Positions 1 through 6,507 are shown, counted from the stretch's first letter. The stretch: DNA of 7,541 bases from Calditrichia bacterium (GCA_026991005.1 JALXCH010000145.1:1-7541); one strand, 5' to 3'. Notes: a model not told the origin generated them from the letters alone. Program-made: numbers and translations.

Positions 1-74
1 TGCGCCAAGACCGCAAAGGGTTTCCAATTTTTAAACCCCAAACAACAAAAAAAACCGCAGCGGACGCAGCGGAG
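1..74 (+). repeat. CGCAAAG/ACGCAG-type dispersed repeat, left copy
   Basis: Two short GC-rich pieces (about 1-20 and 51-74) sit in an A-rich setting. Both have recognisable relatives on the opposite strand at 6835-6877: bases 51-74 match the reverse complement of 6854-6877 at 19 of 24 positions, and bases 2-20 match the reverse complement of 6835-6853 at 15 of 19. No open frame of substance covers them. They look like degenerate copies of a dispersed intergenic repeat; the function is unknown. The repeat probably continues past the left window edge. Confidence 0.55.
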
Positions 75-240
75 ACTCAAATTCAAAATCCCAAAAAACA
101 AATCCCAAATCACAAAAAAATTCCAATTAACAAATTCCAAATCACAAACAAAATTCCAAACCCCAAATCACAAATCATAAATAACAAATCTCAAATCACA
201 AATCCCAAATTCCAAAAACAAATTCTAAATCCAAAAAATA
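75..240. repeat. Degenerate CAAAT(C/T)CCAAAT-rich tract
   Basis: About 165 nt built almost entirely from variants of the words CAAATCACAAAT, CAAATCCCAAAT and AAATTCCAAA. The strand shown is A/C-rich with very few G, so the minus strand is T/G-rich. Unit spacing is irregular (roughly 10-16 nt), so this is a decayed or cryptic tandem repeat rather than a clean microsatellite. It lies downstream of rnhA and encodes no plausible protein. A short related piece in inverse orientation appears around 6890-6920, next to the right-hand copy of the composite repeat. Confidence 0.6.
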
Positions 241-250
241 ATTATTTTTA

Positions 251-277
251 ATTCGTGTCCATTCGTGTGATTCGTGG
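251..277 (+). repeat. ATTCGTG triple-heptamer repeat, copy L1
   Basis: Three ATTCGTG heptamers begin at 251, 261 and 270, giving 10- and 9-nt spacing, and the last is followed by G. A second 27-nt unit (297-323) lies 46 nt further on, and two inverse-orientation units lie at 6246-6272 and 6762-6788. Bases 260-284 are a perfect reverse-complement match to 6239-6263 (25 nt). Confidence 0.8.
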
Positions 278-296
278 GCAAATACCTTTTCTTTTT

Positions 297-323
297 ATTC
301 GTGATTATTCGTGTGATTCGTGG
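297..323 (+). repeat. ATTCGTG triple-heptamer repeat, copy L2
   Basis: A 27-nt unit with three ATTCGTG heptamers at 297, 307 and 316. It is identical to copy L1 except for the three bases between the first and second heptamers (ATT here, TCC in L1). It is followed by TTAAATA where L1 has GCAAATA. It lies about 40 nt past the rnhA stop codon. Confidence 0.8.
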
Positions 324-362
324 TTAAATAATCCGCGGGTAAGTAAATTTTCGCTTACGACA

Positions 363-914
363 TCAGCGGGAGGGTTTGGTGCGCTCGTAAAATATATCGG
401 GAGGTAAATCGGGCTTTTTCGCGGCTTCTGTGGCCAGTTGATCCGCGCGTTCGTTCTCGGTATTTCCCGCATGGCCGCGCACCCAGCGAAAGGTAACCTT
501 ATGCCGATCCAGCAATTTCAACAACCGTTCCCACAGATCAGGATTTTCGGCATACTCTTTCTTTCCACGCCTCCAGTTATGCGCCTGCCAGCGGCGTGCC
601 CAGCCCAGGTTAATGGCATCCACCAGATAGCGCGAATCGCTGTAAAGGGTAACCTGACAGGGTTCTTTTAACGCTTCCAGCGCCACAATCACCGCCATCA
701 ATTCCATCCGATTGTTCGTGGTGCGGCGGAAACCACCGGAAAGTTCTTTGCGATGCTTGCCGTACTTTAAAATTGCCCCGTAACCCCCGGGACCGGGATT
801 TCTGATGCAGGCACCATCGGTGTAAATCACCACTTCCTTCAGGTCTTCGGAAGCATCCGCTTTCTTTTTCGAAGGTTCGCTTCCTTCGGACGTTTTTAAA
901 TTAGCGGAACTCAT
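363..914 (-). CDS. rnhA: Ribonuclease HI
   Basis: Endonuclease that cuts the RNA strand of RNA-DNA hybrids (R-loops, replication primers) in the cytoplasm using divalent metal ions. The 183-aa product shows the complete RNase HI core: YTDGAC with Asp33, [11 protein letters not shown] at 39-49, NNRMELMAV with Glu71, YSDSRYLVD with Asp93, WVRGHAGN with His148, and NERADQLA with Asp158. The four acidic residues are the family's DEDD metal ligands, and the histidine matches the catalytic flap histidine. The W-rich basic handle (about 105-120) typical of the E. coli-like class is present. About 27 charged, Lys/Glu/Ser-rich residues precede the domain, which normally begins only a few residues before the first Asp; I see no bound fold in this extension. 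The ATG overlaps the lon stop as ATGA, and AGGA lies 6 nt upstream inside the lon 3' end, so translation is probably coupled to lon. No terminator hairpin is evident downstream. Confidence 0.96.
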   Translation of the reverse strand: MSSANLKTSEGSEPSKKKADASEDLKEVVIYTDGACIRNPGPGGYGAILKYGKHRKELSGGFRRTTNNRMELMAVIVALEALKEPCQVTLYSDSRYLVDAINLGWARRWQAHNWRRGKKEYAENPDLWERLLKLLDRHKVTFRWVRGHAGNTENERADQLATEAAKKPDLPPDIFYERTKPSR

Positions 915-3379
915 GTTTCATCCTGTTCTTTTAATCGAGAAGGGACGGAGGTAACCGGTACATTTTTCCGCGGACGTGCTTTGCGGCTCACCGAACGCCG
1001 TGTGCGTGCCACTGTTTCCTTCCGAAGAGCAATTTCGAATACTTCGTGGAGTTTTTCCACAAAAATAAACTTCATTTTTTTACGAATTTTCTCCGGAACC
1101 TCCTGCAGGTCGCGTTCGTTGCGAGCGGGCATAATCACCGTTTTAATTCCCGCTCGCTGGGCTGCCAGCACCTTCTCCTTAATTCCTCCTACCGGCAAAA
1201 CCCGGCCACGCAGGGAAATTTCCCCGGTCATGGCCACATCGTGCCGCACCGGACGGCAGGTGAGCAACGAAAGAAGCGAGGTGGCTATGGTCACCCCCGC
1301 CGAGGGGCCATCCTTGGGAACCGCCCCGGAAGGAACATGCACGTGGATATCGTACTTCTGGTAGAAATCCGGATCGATCCCGTACTTCTCCGCATGGGAG
1401 CGCAAGAAGCTCAAAGCCGCCTGGGCCGATTCCCGCATCACATCACCCAACTGCCCGGTAAGGGTGAGATGCTTGCCCCCTTTCATGAGGGTGGACTCCA
1501 CGAAAAGGATTTCCCCACCGGTGGGCGTCCAGGCCAATCCTGTGGCAATTCCCACTTCGTCCTTCAATCCCGCCAGCTCCGGGAAATTTTTGGGCGGACC
1601 GAGATATTCCGGTACATTCTCCGCGGTAATCACCACCGGTTCACCCTTCCCTTCCGCAAACCGGCGGGCAATTTTCCGGCAAATGGTGGCGATTTCTCGC
1701 TCCAGATTCCGCACCCCGGCTTCATCCGTGTAATCGGTAATAATGCGTTCCAGCGTATTCACCCGGAATTTCACATCCTTCTTGCGCAAGCCGTTTTCCG
1801 CAATCTGGCGAGGCACCAGATACTTCCGGGCAATCTGGATTTTTTCTTCCGTAATGTAACCGGGGATTTCAATCACTTCCAGCCGGTCCAGTAGAGCCGG
1901 AGGAATATCGTACAGCATATTGGCGGTGGTAATAAACATTACCCGGGAGAGGTCGAACTTCACATCCAGGTAGTGATCAACAAAATCCTTATTCTGCTCG
2001 GGGTCCAGGGCTTCCAGTAATGCCGAAGCAGGGTCGCCTCGAAAATCGGAACCCATTTTGTCGATTTCATCCAGCATGAACACGGGATTTCGGGTTCCCG
2101 CTTCCTTAATCATTTGAATGATGCGTCCCGGCAGCGCCCCAATATAGGTACGGCGATGCCCCCGAATTTCCGCTTCGTCCCGGATGCCTCCCACGCTAAA
2201 CCGCACAAAACGGCGTCCCATGGCCCGGGCGATGGAGCGCCCAAGGCTGGTCTTCCCCACTCCCGGCGGGCCTACAAAGCACAGAATGGGACCTTTGGCA
2301 CGTTTCTTCAACTTGCGCACCGCCAGATATTCCAGAATGCGATCCTTAACATCTTTTAAATCGTAATGGTCTTCATCCAGAATTTTTTTGGCATTTTCCA
2401 GATCCATATTATCTTCGGTCTCCTTGCTCCAGGGCAGGGAGATAAGCCAATCGATATAGGTGCGGGAGATGGTGTATTCCGCAGCAGCGGGCGGCATTTC
2501 CGCCAGACGCTCCAGTTCCTTCAGCGCAACCTCTTCCACATTTTTGGGCATCCCCGCTTTTTTAATTTGTTTGCGCAAATCTTCAATCTCCGCCTCCCAT
2601 TCATCCTCCTCTTCCTCGTCCTCCTCCTCGCCCAGGTCTTTCTTCAGTGCCCGCAGGTGATCCCGAAGCAATTTCTCCCGTTCTTCCGGCTCGGCAGGTA
2701 ACGGTTCCTGTACCTTCAACTCACCAGTCATCTCCACAATTCGCCATTCCCGCTGCAATATTTCCAGCAACGTTTCCAGCAACCCATCCAGGGTTTCTTT
2801 TTCCAGGAGGTCCTGGCGTTTATCGGCACGAATTCCCAGATTTGCCGCCAGGATGCAGGCGAAGCGGCGCACATCGCTTTCGTCCAGAAGCGAAGGAATC
2901 AGTTCCTCGGGCAGTAGCGCCGTGCGACCGGCCAGTTTTTCCAGTAAATCCTTCACCGCCCGTAGCAGCGCTTCGCACCGCACCGCATTTTTTATTTCAA
3001 ATGGCCACGGAAGCACCAGCGCCTCGACAGCTTCTTCCCCCTTATTGCGCCGTACCAATCGCTGTATGCGAATCCGTTCCAGCCCCTGCACCAGAAGCCG
3101 TACCCCGCCGTCCGGCAAAAAGCTCATTTTCAGAATTTCTGCCCGGGTGCCCACTTTGTAAATCTGATGGGCGCGGGGATTTTCTTCCTCCGGTTCGGCA
3201 AATAATCCAATCGTGCCCTGCTCTATCACCACCCGGTTGATGACCTCCACCATCACCGGGTCTTCTACCACCAGGGGAATCAGCAACTCGGGAAATGCCA
3301 CCACGTTGCGAATGGGCAGGACGTACAATCGTTCCGTTTTTTGAGACGTTGTGCGATTTATGTTCTTGCTCAATTTCAC
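911..3379 (-). CDS. lon: Lon protease (ATP-dependent serine protease La)
   Basis: Cytoplasmic hexameric AAA+ protease that unfolds and degrades damaged and regulatory proteins. The 822-aa product has all Lon parts in order: N-terminal substrate domain (about 18-215, [16 protein letters not shown]), helical linker, AAA+ module with Walker A GPPGVGKT (370-377), Walker B VFMLDEID (433-440), sensor-1 Asn487, arginine finger Arg499 in LLDRLEV and sensor-2 Arg557 in GVRNLEREI, then the protease domain with Ser693 in PKDGPSAG and Lys736 in GGIKEK. The Ser-Lys spacing of 43 equals that of E. coli Lon. Two oddities: an acidic run at about 250-260 in the linker ([11 protein letters not shown]), and a basic tail of about 35 residues after the usual end. 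The start used is GTG; a TTG two codons later has better spacing from AAGGA (9 nt versus 3). An in-phase overlap with rnhA follows. Upstream lies a 366-nt gap that probably holds its promoter. Confidence 0.98.
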   Translation of the reverse strand: MKLSKNINRTTSQKTERLYVLPIRNVVAFPELLIPLVVEDPVMVEVINRVVIEQGTIGLFAEPEEENPRAHQIYKVGTRAEILKMSFLPDGGVRLLVQGLERIRIQRLVRRNKGEEAVEALVLPWPFEIKNAVRCEALLRAVKDLLEKLAGRTALLPEELIPSLLDESDVRRFACILAANLGIRADKRQDLLEKETLDGLLETLLEILQREWRIVEMTGELKVQEPLPAEPEEREKLLRDHLRALKKDLGEEEDEEEEDEWEAEIEDLRKQIKKAGMPKNVEEVALKELERLAEMPPAAAEYTISRTYIDWLISLPWSKETEDNMDLENAKKILDEDHYDLKDVKDRILEYLAVRKLKKRAKGPILCFVGPPGVGKTSLGRSIARAMGRRFVRFSVGGIRDEAEIRGHRRTYIGALPGRIIQMIKEAGTRNPVFMLDEIDKMGSDFRGDPASALLEALDPEQNKDFVDHYLDVKFDLSRVMFITTANMLYDIPPALLDRLEVIEIPGYITEEKIQIARKYLVPRQIAENGLRKKDVKFRVNTLERIITDYTDEAGVRNLEREIATICRKIARRFAEGKGEPVVITAENVPEYLGPPKNFPELAGLKDEVGIATGLAWTPTGGEILFVESTLMKGGKHLTLTGQLGDVMRESAQAALSFLRSHAEKYGIDPDFYQKYDIHVHVPSGAVPKDGPSAGVTIATSLLSLLTCRPVRHDVAMTGEISLRGRVLPVGGIKEKVLAAQRAGIKTVIMPARNERDLQEVPEKIRKKMKFIFVEKLHEVFEIALRKETVARTRRSVSRKARPRKNVPVTSVPSRLKEQDET

Positions 3380-3387
3380 CCTTCCTT
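3380..3387 (-). promoter_or_regulatory. Shine-Dalgarno of lon
   Basis: Minus-strand AAGGAAGG directly abuts the GTG codon at 3379-3377. If AAGGA pairs with 16S rRNA, it lies only 3 nt before the GTG but 9 nt before the in-frame TTG at 3373-3371. Codon 3 is therefore a credible alternative start, giving 820 residues. Confidence 0.6.
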
Positions 3388-3745
3388 GTTTAAACTTTGT
3401 TCGCTTTCGGTACGGATTTTCCTTTTCCGCCCGGTAAAAAATTACGAATTGTACCTCTTATATTCAGAAAGCCTCCAGAAGTTTAAATTCATTTTCGAAA
3501 CCTGTTCAACACCAGAATATTTTTGCCTCCCCGGGAATTTTGCAAAGCCACAAATTTGTTAAAAATTATCGTTCCTTCCGTATCATCTTGAGCCGAATTT
3601 TCTGGCAACTCTTCCTTTCCCCGCTTCGTTATCAAAAAAATATTTTCTGTGAATCGCATCCTGCCCGGGGAAGGTTCCCGGTTTTCCGGACAGAACTTTC
3701 TCCCCCTCCGGGCTGCGCTGCTCGCGCAATATCGTGCCGCCTGGT
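3388..3745. other. Intergenic gap between hsp20 and lon, no supported gene
   Basis: About 360 nt without a convincing gene. An 86-codon minus-strand frame (3749-3489, TTG start overlapping the hsp20 stop) shows no recognisable domain and no ribosome site. A GC-rich imperfect inverted repeat lies at about 3664-3680 (CCGGGGAA/TTCCCGG) but lacks an adjacent T-run on the minus strand; the run of seven T starts some 20 nt later. TATAAG and TACAAT words (about 3450-3462, minus strand) could be -10 elements for lon, but no good -35 stands at the right distance. I found no CIRCE-type inverted repeat (TTAGCACTC-N9-GAGTGCTAA). Confidence 0.5.
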
Positions 3746-4198
3746 TCAATCTTCCTGTTGCACCGGAATTTCCACCTCGCCAGGCGCTTCTTCCTGCGAA
3801 ATTTTCGGAAGCCGAATCAGCAGCATGCCCTTCCGGTACACGGCCTGGATTTGCGAACGCTGGATGCGGCTATTCATTTTAATCTTCACCTGAAATTCTC
3901 CGTAATCGATCTCCTTCTGGTAAACCCGGGTCATTTCTTCCCTATCATATAACGAAGGTGGTGTTCGCACACCGGAGACGGAAAGAAATCCATCCTCGTA
4001 GGAAAGCTGCAGATTCTCCACCGCCATAAAAGCCAGTTCCATAACCACCCGAATCTCCGTAGGTGTTTCCCACACATCGGTGGGCGGAGAGAAGGCGGTT
4101 TCGGCATAAAAAAGAATGGGTTTTTTGTGAAACCAATCCGGGAGGCGTGCGGCTTCCCGTTTGTTCATCTCGGCTATTTTTACTTTTTTACCTGGCAT
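3746..4198 (-). CDS. Small heat-shock protein, Hsp20/alpha-crystallin family
   Basis: ATP-independent holdase chaperone that binds unfolding proteins in the cytoplasm. The 150-aa product carries an alpha-crystallin domain at about 38-133. SPPTDVWETPTEIRVVMELA opens it, EDGFLSVSGVR (68-78) is the central strand pair, YQKEIDYGEFQVKIKM (93-108) follows, and AVYRKGMLLIRLPK (119-132) is the family signature A-x3-x-G-x-L. After the domain, VEIPV (142-146) resembles the C-terminal I/V-x-I/V motif that docks subunits in oligomers. The N-terminal arm is short (about 37 residues) and basic. The usual LPG turn after the first strands is replaced by AFMAV. It starts with ATG 27 nt after the larB stop; the leader is A-rich with no Shine-Dalgarno, and an alternative ATG at codon 11 has none either. 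It lies in the same direction as lon, suggesting shared protein quality control. Confidence 0.93.
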   Translation of the reverse strand: MPGKKVKIAEMNKREAARLPDWFHKKPILFYAETAFSPPTDVWETPTEIRVVMELAFMAVENLQLSYEDGFLSVSGVRTPPSLYDREEMTRVYQKEIDYGEFQVKIKMNSRIQRSQIQAVYRKGMLLIRLPKISQEEAPGEVEIPVQQED

Positions 4199-4225
4199 GG
4201 TTTTTTGTTTTTTATGAATTGTGGT

Positions 4226-4999
4226 TTAGCGGGGCGGAGCGTGATTCAGAATCTGGCGCAAAATCAAGCTGGCGGTAAATCCCGCCCCAAATCCATTATC
4301 GATGTTAACCACCACCACATTGCTGGAACAACTGTTGAGCATGGAAAACAGTGCCGTTAGCCCACCCAGGCTGGTGCCATAGCCCACCGAGGTAGGTACG
4401 GCAATCACCGGTTTGTCCACCAGTCCTCCTACCACGCTGGCCAGCGCTCCTTCCATTCCCGCAATCACGATGAGAATTCTGGCTTGTTGAATTGCCTCCC
4501 AATGGTGATTAAGCCGGTGCAAACCTGCCACACCTACATCGTAAATGCGCCGGGGCAGATATCCAAACATCTCGCAGGTAAGGGCGGCTTCCTCGGCTAC
4601 CGGAATATCCGAGGTACCGGCGGTGAGTATGGCAATGGCGTCCCGTGCTTCTTCGACTACTTCTGCCGGAAAAGCGAACATGCAGCGGGCAGATTCGCGA
4701 TACTCCACCTGGGGGAGCTGTTCGTGCACCTGCTGGTAGAGTTCGCGGCTGGCGCGGGTTGCCAGCAGGCGCCCATGGCGCTCCAGAATACGCCGGGAGA
4801 TTTCAACTACCTGCTCAGCTGTTTTCCCGGCGCAGTACACCACTTCCGGAAACCCCTGGCGTAACTCCCGATGGTGGTCTAACTGGGCAAACTCCAGGGA
4901 CTGCAATCCTGCTGCTTTAATTCGCTCAATCACCTCCTGTTCGCTCAATTTTCCTTCCCGAAACTGCCGGAGTAAGTTCTGAAGCAACGTTTCCTTCAT
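4226..4999 (-). CDS. larB: Nickel pincer cofactor biosynthesis protein LarB
   Basis: LarB carboxylates the pyridinium ring of nicotinic acid adenine dinucleotide and hydrolyses the phosphoanhydride, giving pyridinium-3,5-biscarboxylic acid mononucleotide, the first step towards the nickel-pincer nucleotide cofactor; LarE and LarC act afterwards. The 257-aa product has an N-terminal helical part (1-50) and a PurE (AIR carboxylase)-like C-terminal domain with ILTAGTSDIPVAEEA (124-138), VIAGMEGALASVVGGL (178-193), PVIAVPTSVGYG (197-208) and NIDNGFGAG (232-240). Glu183 and Cys224 (LNSCSSN) are 41 residues apart, the same spacing as the catalytic Glu180 and Cys221 I recall for Lactobacillus plantarum LarB. 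I chose the ATG at 4999: a longer frame reaches back to 5080, but only by overlapping the 3' end of dus, and GGAGGT lies 11 nt before 4999. No larA, larC or larE is in view. Confidence 0.95.
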   Translation of the reverse strand: MKETLLQNLLRQFREGKLSEQEVIERIKAAGLQSLEFAQLDHHRELRQGFPEVVYCAGKTAEQVVEISRRILERHGRLLATRASRELYQQVHEQLPQVEYRESARCMFAFPAEVVEEARDAIAILTAGTSDIPVAEEAALTCEMFGYLPRRIYDVGVAGLHRLNHHWEAIQQARILIVIAGMEGALASVVGGLVDKPVIAVPTSVGYGTSLGGLTALFSMLNSCSSNVVVVNIDNGFGAGFTASLILRQILNHAPPR

Positions 5000-5006
5000 G
5001 CGCTGT

Positions 5007-6002
5007 TCACACCTCCATCTTTTCCCGAACGGCTGTACGGCGCCGGTGATGCTGGCGCATGGCTTCGCGGTATTCCGCAAAAATCGAGCGCACTTCCTCG
5101 AAACTGCGCGCCCGGAAGATGCGATCCCGCAGCCGTGCAGTGTAAGGAAGTCCCCGGGTGTACCACACGAAATGTTTTTTCATACGAGAAAGGGCAACAA
5201 ACTCCTCGTACTCCTGAATCATCAGGCGGTAGTGTTTTTCCAGAATAGCGATCCGCTCCTCAATGGGTGGTTCGGGGAGAAACTCGCCGGTTTGCAGAGC
5301 ATGGAGAATATGCCGGAAAATCCAGGGGCGCCCCAACGCTCCGCGCGCCAGCATGATGCCATCCACTCCGGTAGTGCGAAACATATCCCGCGCCGATTGA
5401 GCATCTAAAACATCCCCATTGCCAATCACGGGAATCCGCACCGCTTCCTTCACCCGGGCAATATGTTCCCACTGCGCCTTTCCGGAGTACCCCTGCGCCC
5501 GGGTACGCCCATGGACGGTAATGGCGACTGCACCTGCTGCTTCCACTGCCCGGGCAACTTCCACCGCTACAATGGAATTTTCGTCCCAGCCAATGCGAAT
5601 TTTTGCCGTAACCGGCAGCCGGGTGTGTTTTACCACCGTTTCCACTATGCGATGCAACCGTTCCACATCCTTCAGCAAAGCAGCTCCGGCGCCTTTTGCT
5701 ACAACTTTGCGTACGGGACATCCAAAATTCAGGTCAACAACATCCGGGTGCAATGCCTCCACCTGCGGTAAAATCCGGCGGAAGTAATCCGGTTCGCTGC
5801 CGAAAAACTGGAAACCAATGGGATGTTCTTCTGCCCGAATGTGCAGCAATCGCCGGGTAGCGGGATTCTCGTAAATCAAGCCATCCACACTCACCATTTC
5901 GGTGAAAGTGAGGTCGGCTCCATGTTCCCGGCAAAGCTGGCGGAAAGGGTAGTCCGAAATACCCGCCAGCGGGGCAAGCACCAGATTATGCCGCGTTTGC
6001 AA
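5007..6002 (-). CDS. dusB: tRNA-dihydrouridine synthase, DusB/NifR3 type
   Basis: Flavoenzyme that reduces specific uridines to dihydrouridine in tRNA using FMN and NADPH. From the TTG at 6002 the product is 331 aa. The TIM barrel shows LAPLAGISDYPFR (9-21), FTEMVSVDGL (33-42), DLNFGCPVRKVVAKGAGAALL (90-110) with the catalytic Cys95, AKIRIGW with Lys134, VHGRTRAQGYSG (163-174), PVIGNGDV (191-198) and MLARGALGRPWIFR (217-230). These are the FMN- and tRNA-contacting motifs of the family. A helical C-terminal domain follows, with KKHFVWY as in DusB. The true start is probably upstream: the frame stays open to a TAG near 6072, and the 13 preceding codons add IHPLQLGS, which matches the usual family N-terminus just before the LAPxAGI motif. 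No ATG, GTG or TTG lies there; GGAGG precedes an ATC at 6041-6039. It begins a tight run with larB (7 nt gap). Confidence 0.95.
   Translation of the reverse strand: MQTRHNLVLAPLAGISDYPFRQLCREHGADLTFTEMVSVDGLIYENPATRRLLHIRAEEHPIGFQFFGSEPDYFRRILPQVEALHPDVVDLNFGCPVRKVVAKGAGAALLKDVERLHRIVETVVKHTRLPVTAKIRIGWDENSIVAVEVARAVEAAGAVAITVHGRTRAQGYSGKAQWEHIARVKEAVRIPVIGNGDVLDAQSARDMFRTTGVDGIMLARGALGRPWIFRHILHALQTGEFLPEPPIEERIAILEKHYRLMIQEYEEFVALSRMKKHFVWYTRGLPYTARLRDRIFRARSFEEVRSIFAEYREAMRQHHRRRTAVREKMEV
5011..5016 (-). promoter_or_regulatory. Shine-Dalgarno of larB, inside the dus 3' end
   Basis: Minus-strand GGAGGT stands 11 nt before the ATG at 4999-4997, with the dus TGA (5009-5007) between them. The spacing is slightly long, but this is the strongest ribosome site in the area. 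It decides the larB start against the in-frame ATG at 5080. Confidence 0.65.
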
Positions 6003-6045
6003 AGAGCCCAGTTGCAGCGGATGTATGTAAGCAGTTTCGATTTTT

Positions 6046-6050
6046 CCTCC
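6046..6050 (-). promoter_or_regulatory. Shine-Dalgarno upstream of dus
   Basis: Minus-strand GGAGG followed by four A residues and then the in-frame ATC at 6041-6039. It lies 43 nt before the TTG at 6002, too far to serve that codon, and the TTG has no site of its own. This supports initiation near 6041. Confidence 0.5.
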
Positions 6051-6070
6051 ACCGTATTTAATGAATGCCT

Positions 6071-6099
6071 AATTTACAATGCAAACCGGCAGGATGCAA
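6071..6099 (-). promoter_or_regulatory. Possible promoter for the dus-larB-hsp20 run
   Basis: On the minus strand TTGCAT (6099-6094) is followed after 17 nt by TAAATT (6076-6071). Matches to the sigma-70 consensus are only 3/6 and 4/6. Predicted transcription would begin near 6064, leaving a short leader containing the GGAGG at 6050-6046. Position and spacing fit; the hexamers are weak, so this is a guess. Confidence 0.22.
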
Positions 6100-6187
6100 T
6101 TGTCCTCAATTTCAGGAGGGAGTGTGGCTTTGGGAGAAATGTAAAATTGGTAATTTGTAGAATCATCATGCACTGAGCCACAAATTG

Positions 6188-6266
6188 CTTACCCCCGAAT
6201 TAAAAGAATTGTCACTTGCCCACGAATAAAAAAATTGATATTTGCCCACGAATCACACGAATGAGC
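6188..6266. repeat. Short tandem array, about three 26-27 nt units
   Basis: Units at 6188-6214, 6215-6240 and 6241-6266 share a CTTGCCCACGAAT core followed by an A-rich half ending in AATTG. The first two units agree along their whole length with few differences. The third diverges after CCCACGAAT because it runs into the ATTCGTG repeat. The array therefore looks like local duplication of the end of that dispersed repeat. Confidence 0.6.
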
Positions 6267-6272
6267 ACGAAT
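6246..6272 (-). repeat. ATTCGTG triple-heptamer repeat, copy R1 (inverse)
   Basis: The reverse complement carries three ATTCGTG heptamers with the same 10- and 9-nt spacing as L1 and L2. Bases 6239-6263 are a perfect inverted match to 260-284 (25 nt), almost 6 kb away. Confidence 0.8.
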
Positions 6273-6409
6273 GAAAAATGTCCAATGGATGCTGTGCATA
6301 AAATTGAAGTTTGTGCCAATAATTTGAAAAGATATTTTTTGACTGGATATTTCAGGTGGCCGGAATAAACTCTCAGGATTCAAAAAAATTATCAGCTTGC
6401 ACGGAAAGA

Positions 6410-6507
6410 GGCCACGGAGTGGCCGAAAAATATTAGCCCATGGCCTTCAGCCATGGGAATGGGGATTCCCACCCACCATTTTGAGTCCTGTAAGGACGAC
6501 AGAAATA
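6410..6507 (+). repeat. Three-hairpin intergenic element, copy A
   Basis: Perfect inverted repeats in order: GGCCAC-GGA-GTGGCC (6410-6424), CCCATGGC-CTTCA-GCCATGGG (6437-6457) and GTCCT-GTA-AGGAC (6485-6497), followed by ACAGAAATA. A further pairing, GGGAAT-GGGG-ATTCCC (6455-6470), shares the right arm of the second stem and would compete with it. The order of stems, the TAGCCC entering stem 2 and the GGGAATGxGGA leaving it are shared with copy B (6657-6747), while the stem sequences differ. It is noncoding and of unknown function. The strand is given as + only because I read it that way; transcription direction is unknown. Confidence 0.7.

Noticed and set aside
1..340. CRISPR array at the left end
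   Set aside because: Units are short, degenerate and unevenly spaced, without unique spacers between constant repeats, and no cas gene is present.
1046..1894. 282-codon plus-strand frame antisense to lon
   Set aside because: It lies wholly within the strongly supported lon gene, and its translation shows no family features; it is a shadow of lon codon use.
2647..3240. 197-codon plus-strand frame antisense to lon
   Set aside because: Pro/Ala-rich shadow of the lon N-terminal coding region, with no domain or ribosome site.
3640..3690. Rho-independent terminator after hsp20
   Set aside because: The GC-rich inverted repeat at 3664-3680 is imperfect and the T-run is about 20 nt away rather than adjacent.
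3489..3749. 86-codon minus-strand frame overlapping the hsp20 stop (TTG start)
   Set aside because: No recognisable domain, no ribosome site, erratic composition, and it fills a gap expected to be regulatory. Chance frame is the simpler reading.
5000..5080. 27-residue N-terminal extension of LarB
   Set aside because: It would overlap the end of dus by 74 nt and lies before the normal family start; the ATG at 4999 with upstream GGAGGT is better.
6056..6084. Second promoter-like pair TTGCAT-N17-TTAAAT before dus
   Set aside because: Its start of transcription would fall on the GGAGG ribosome site, leaving no usable leader.
6189..6383. 64-codon minus-strand frame upstream of dus
   Set aside because: It covers the tandem array and R1; no ribosome site or similarity seen.
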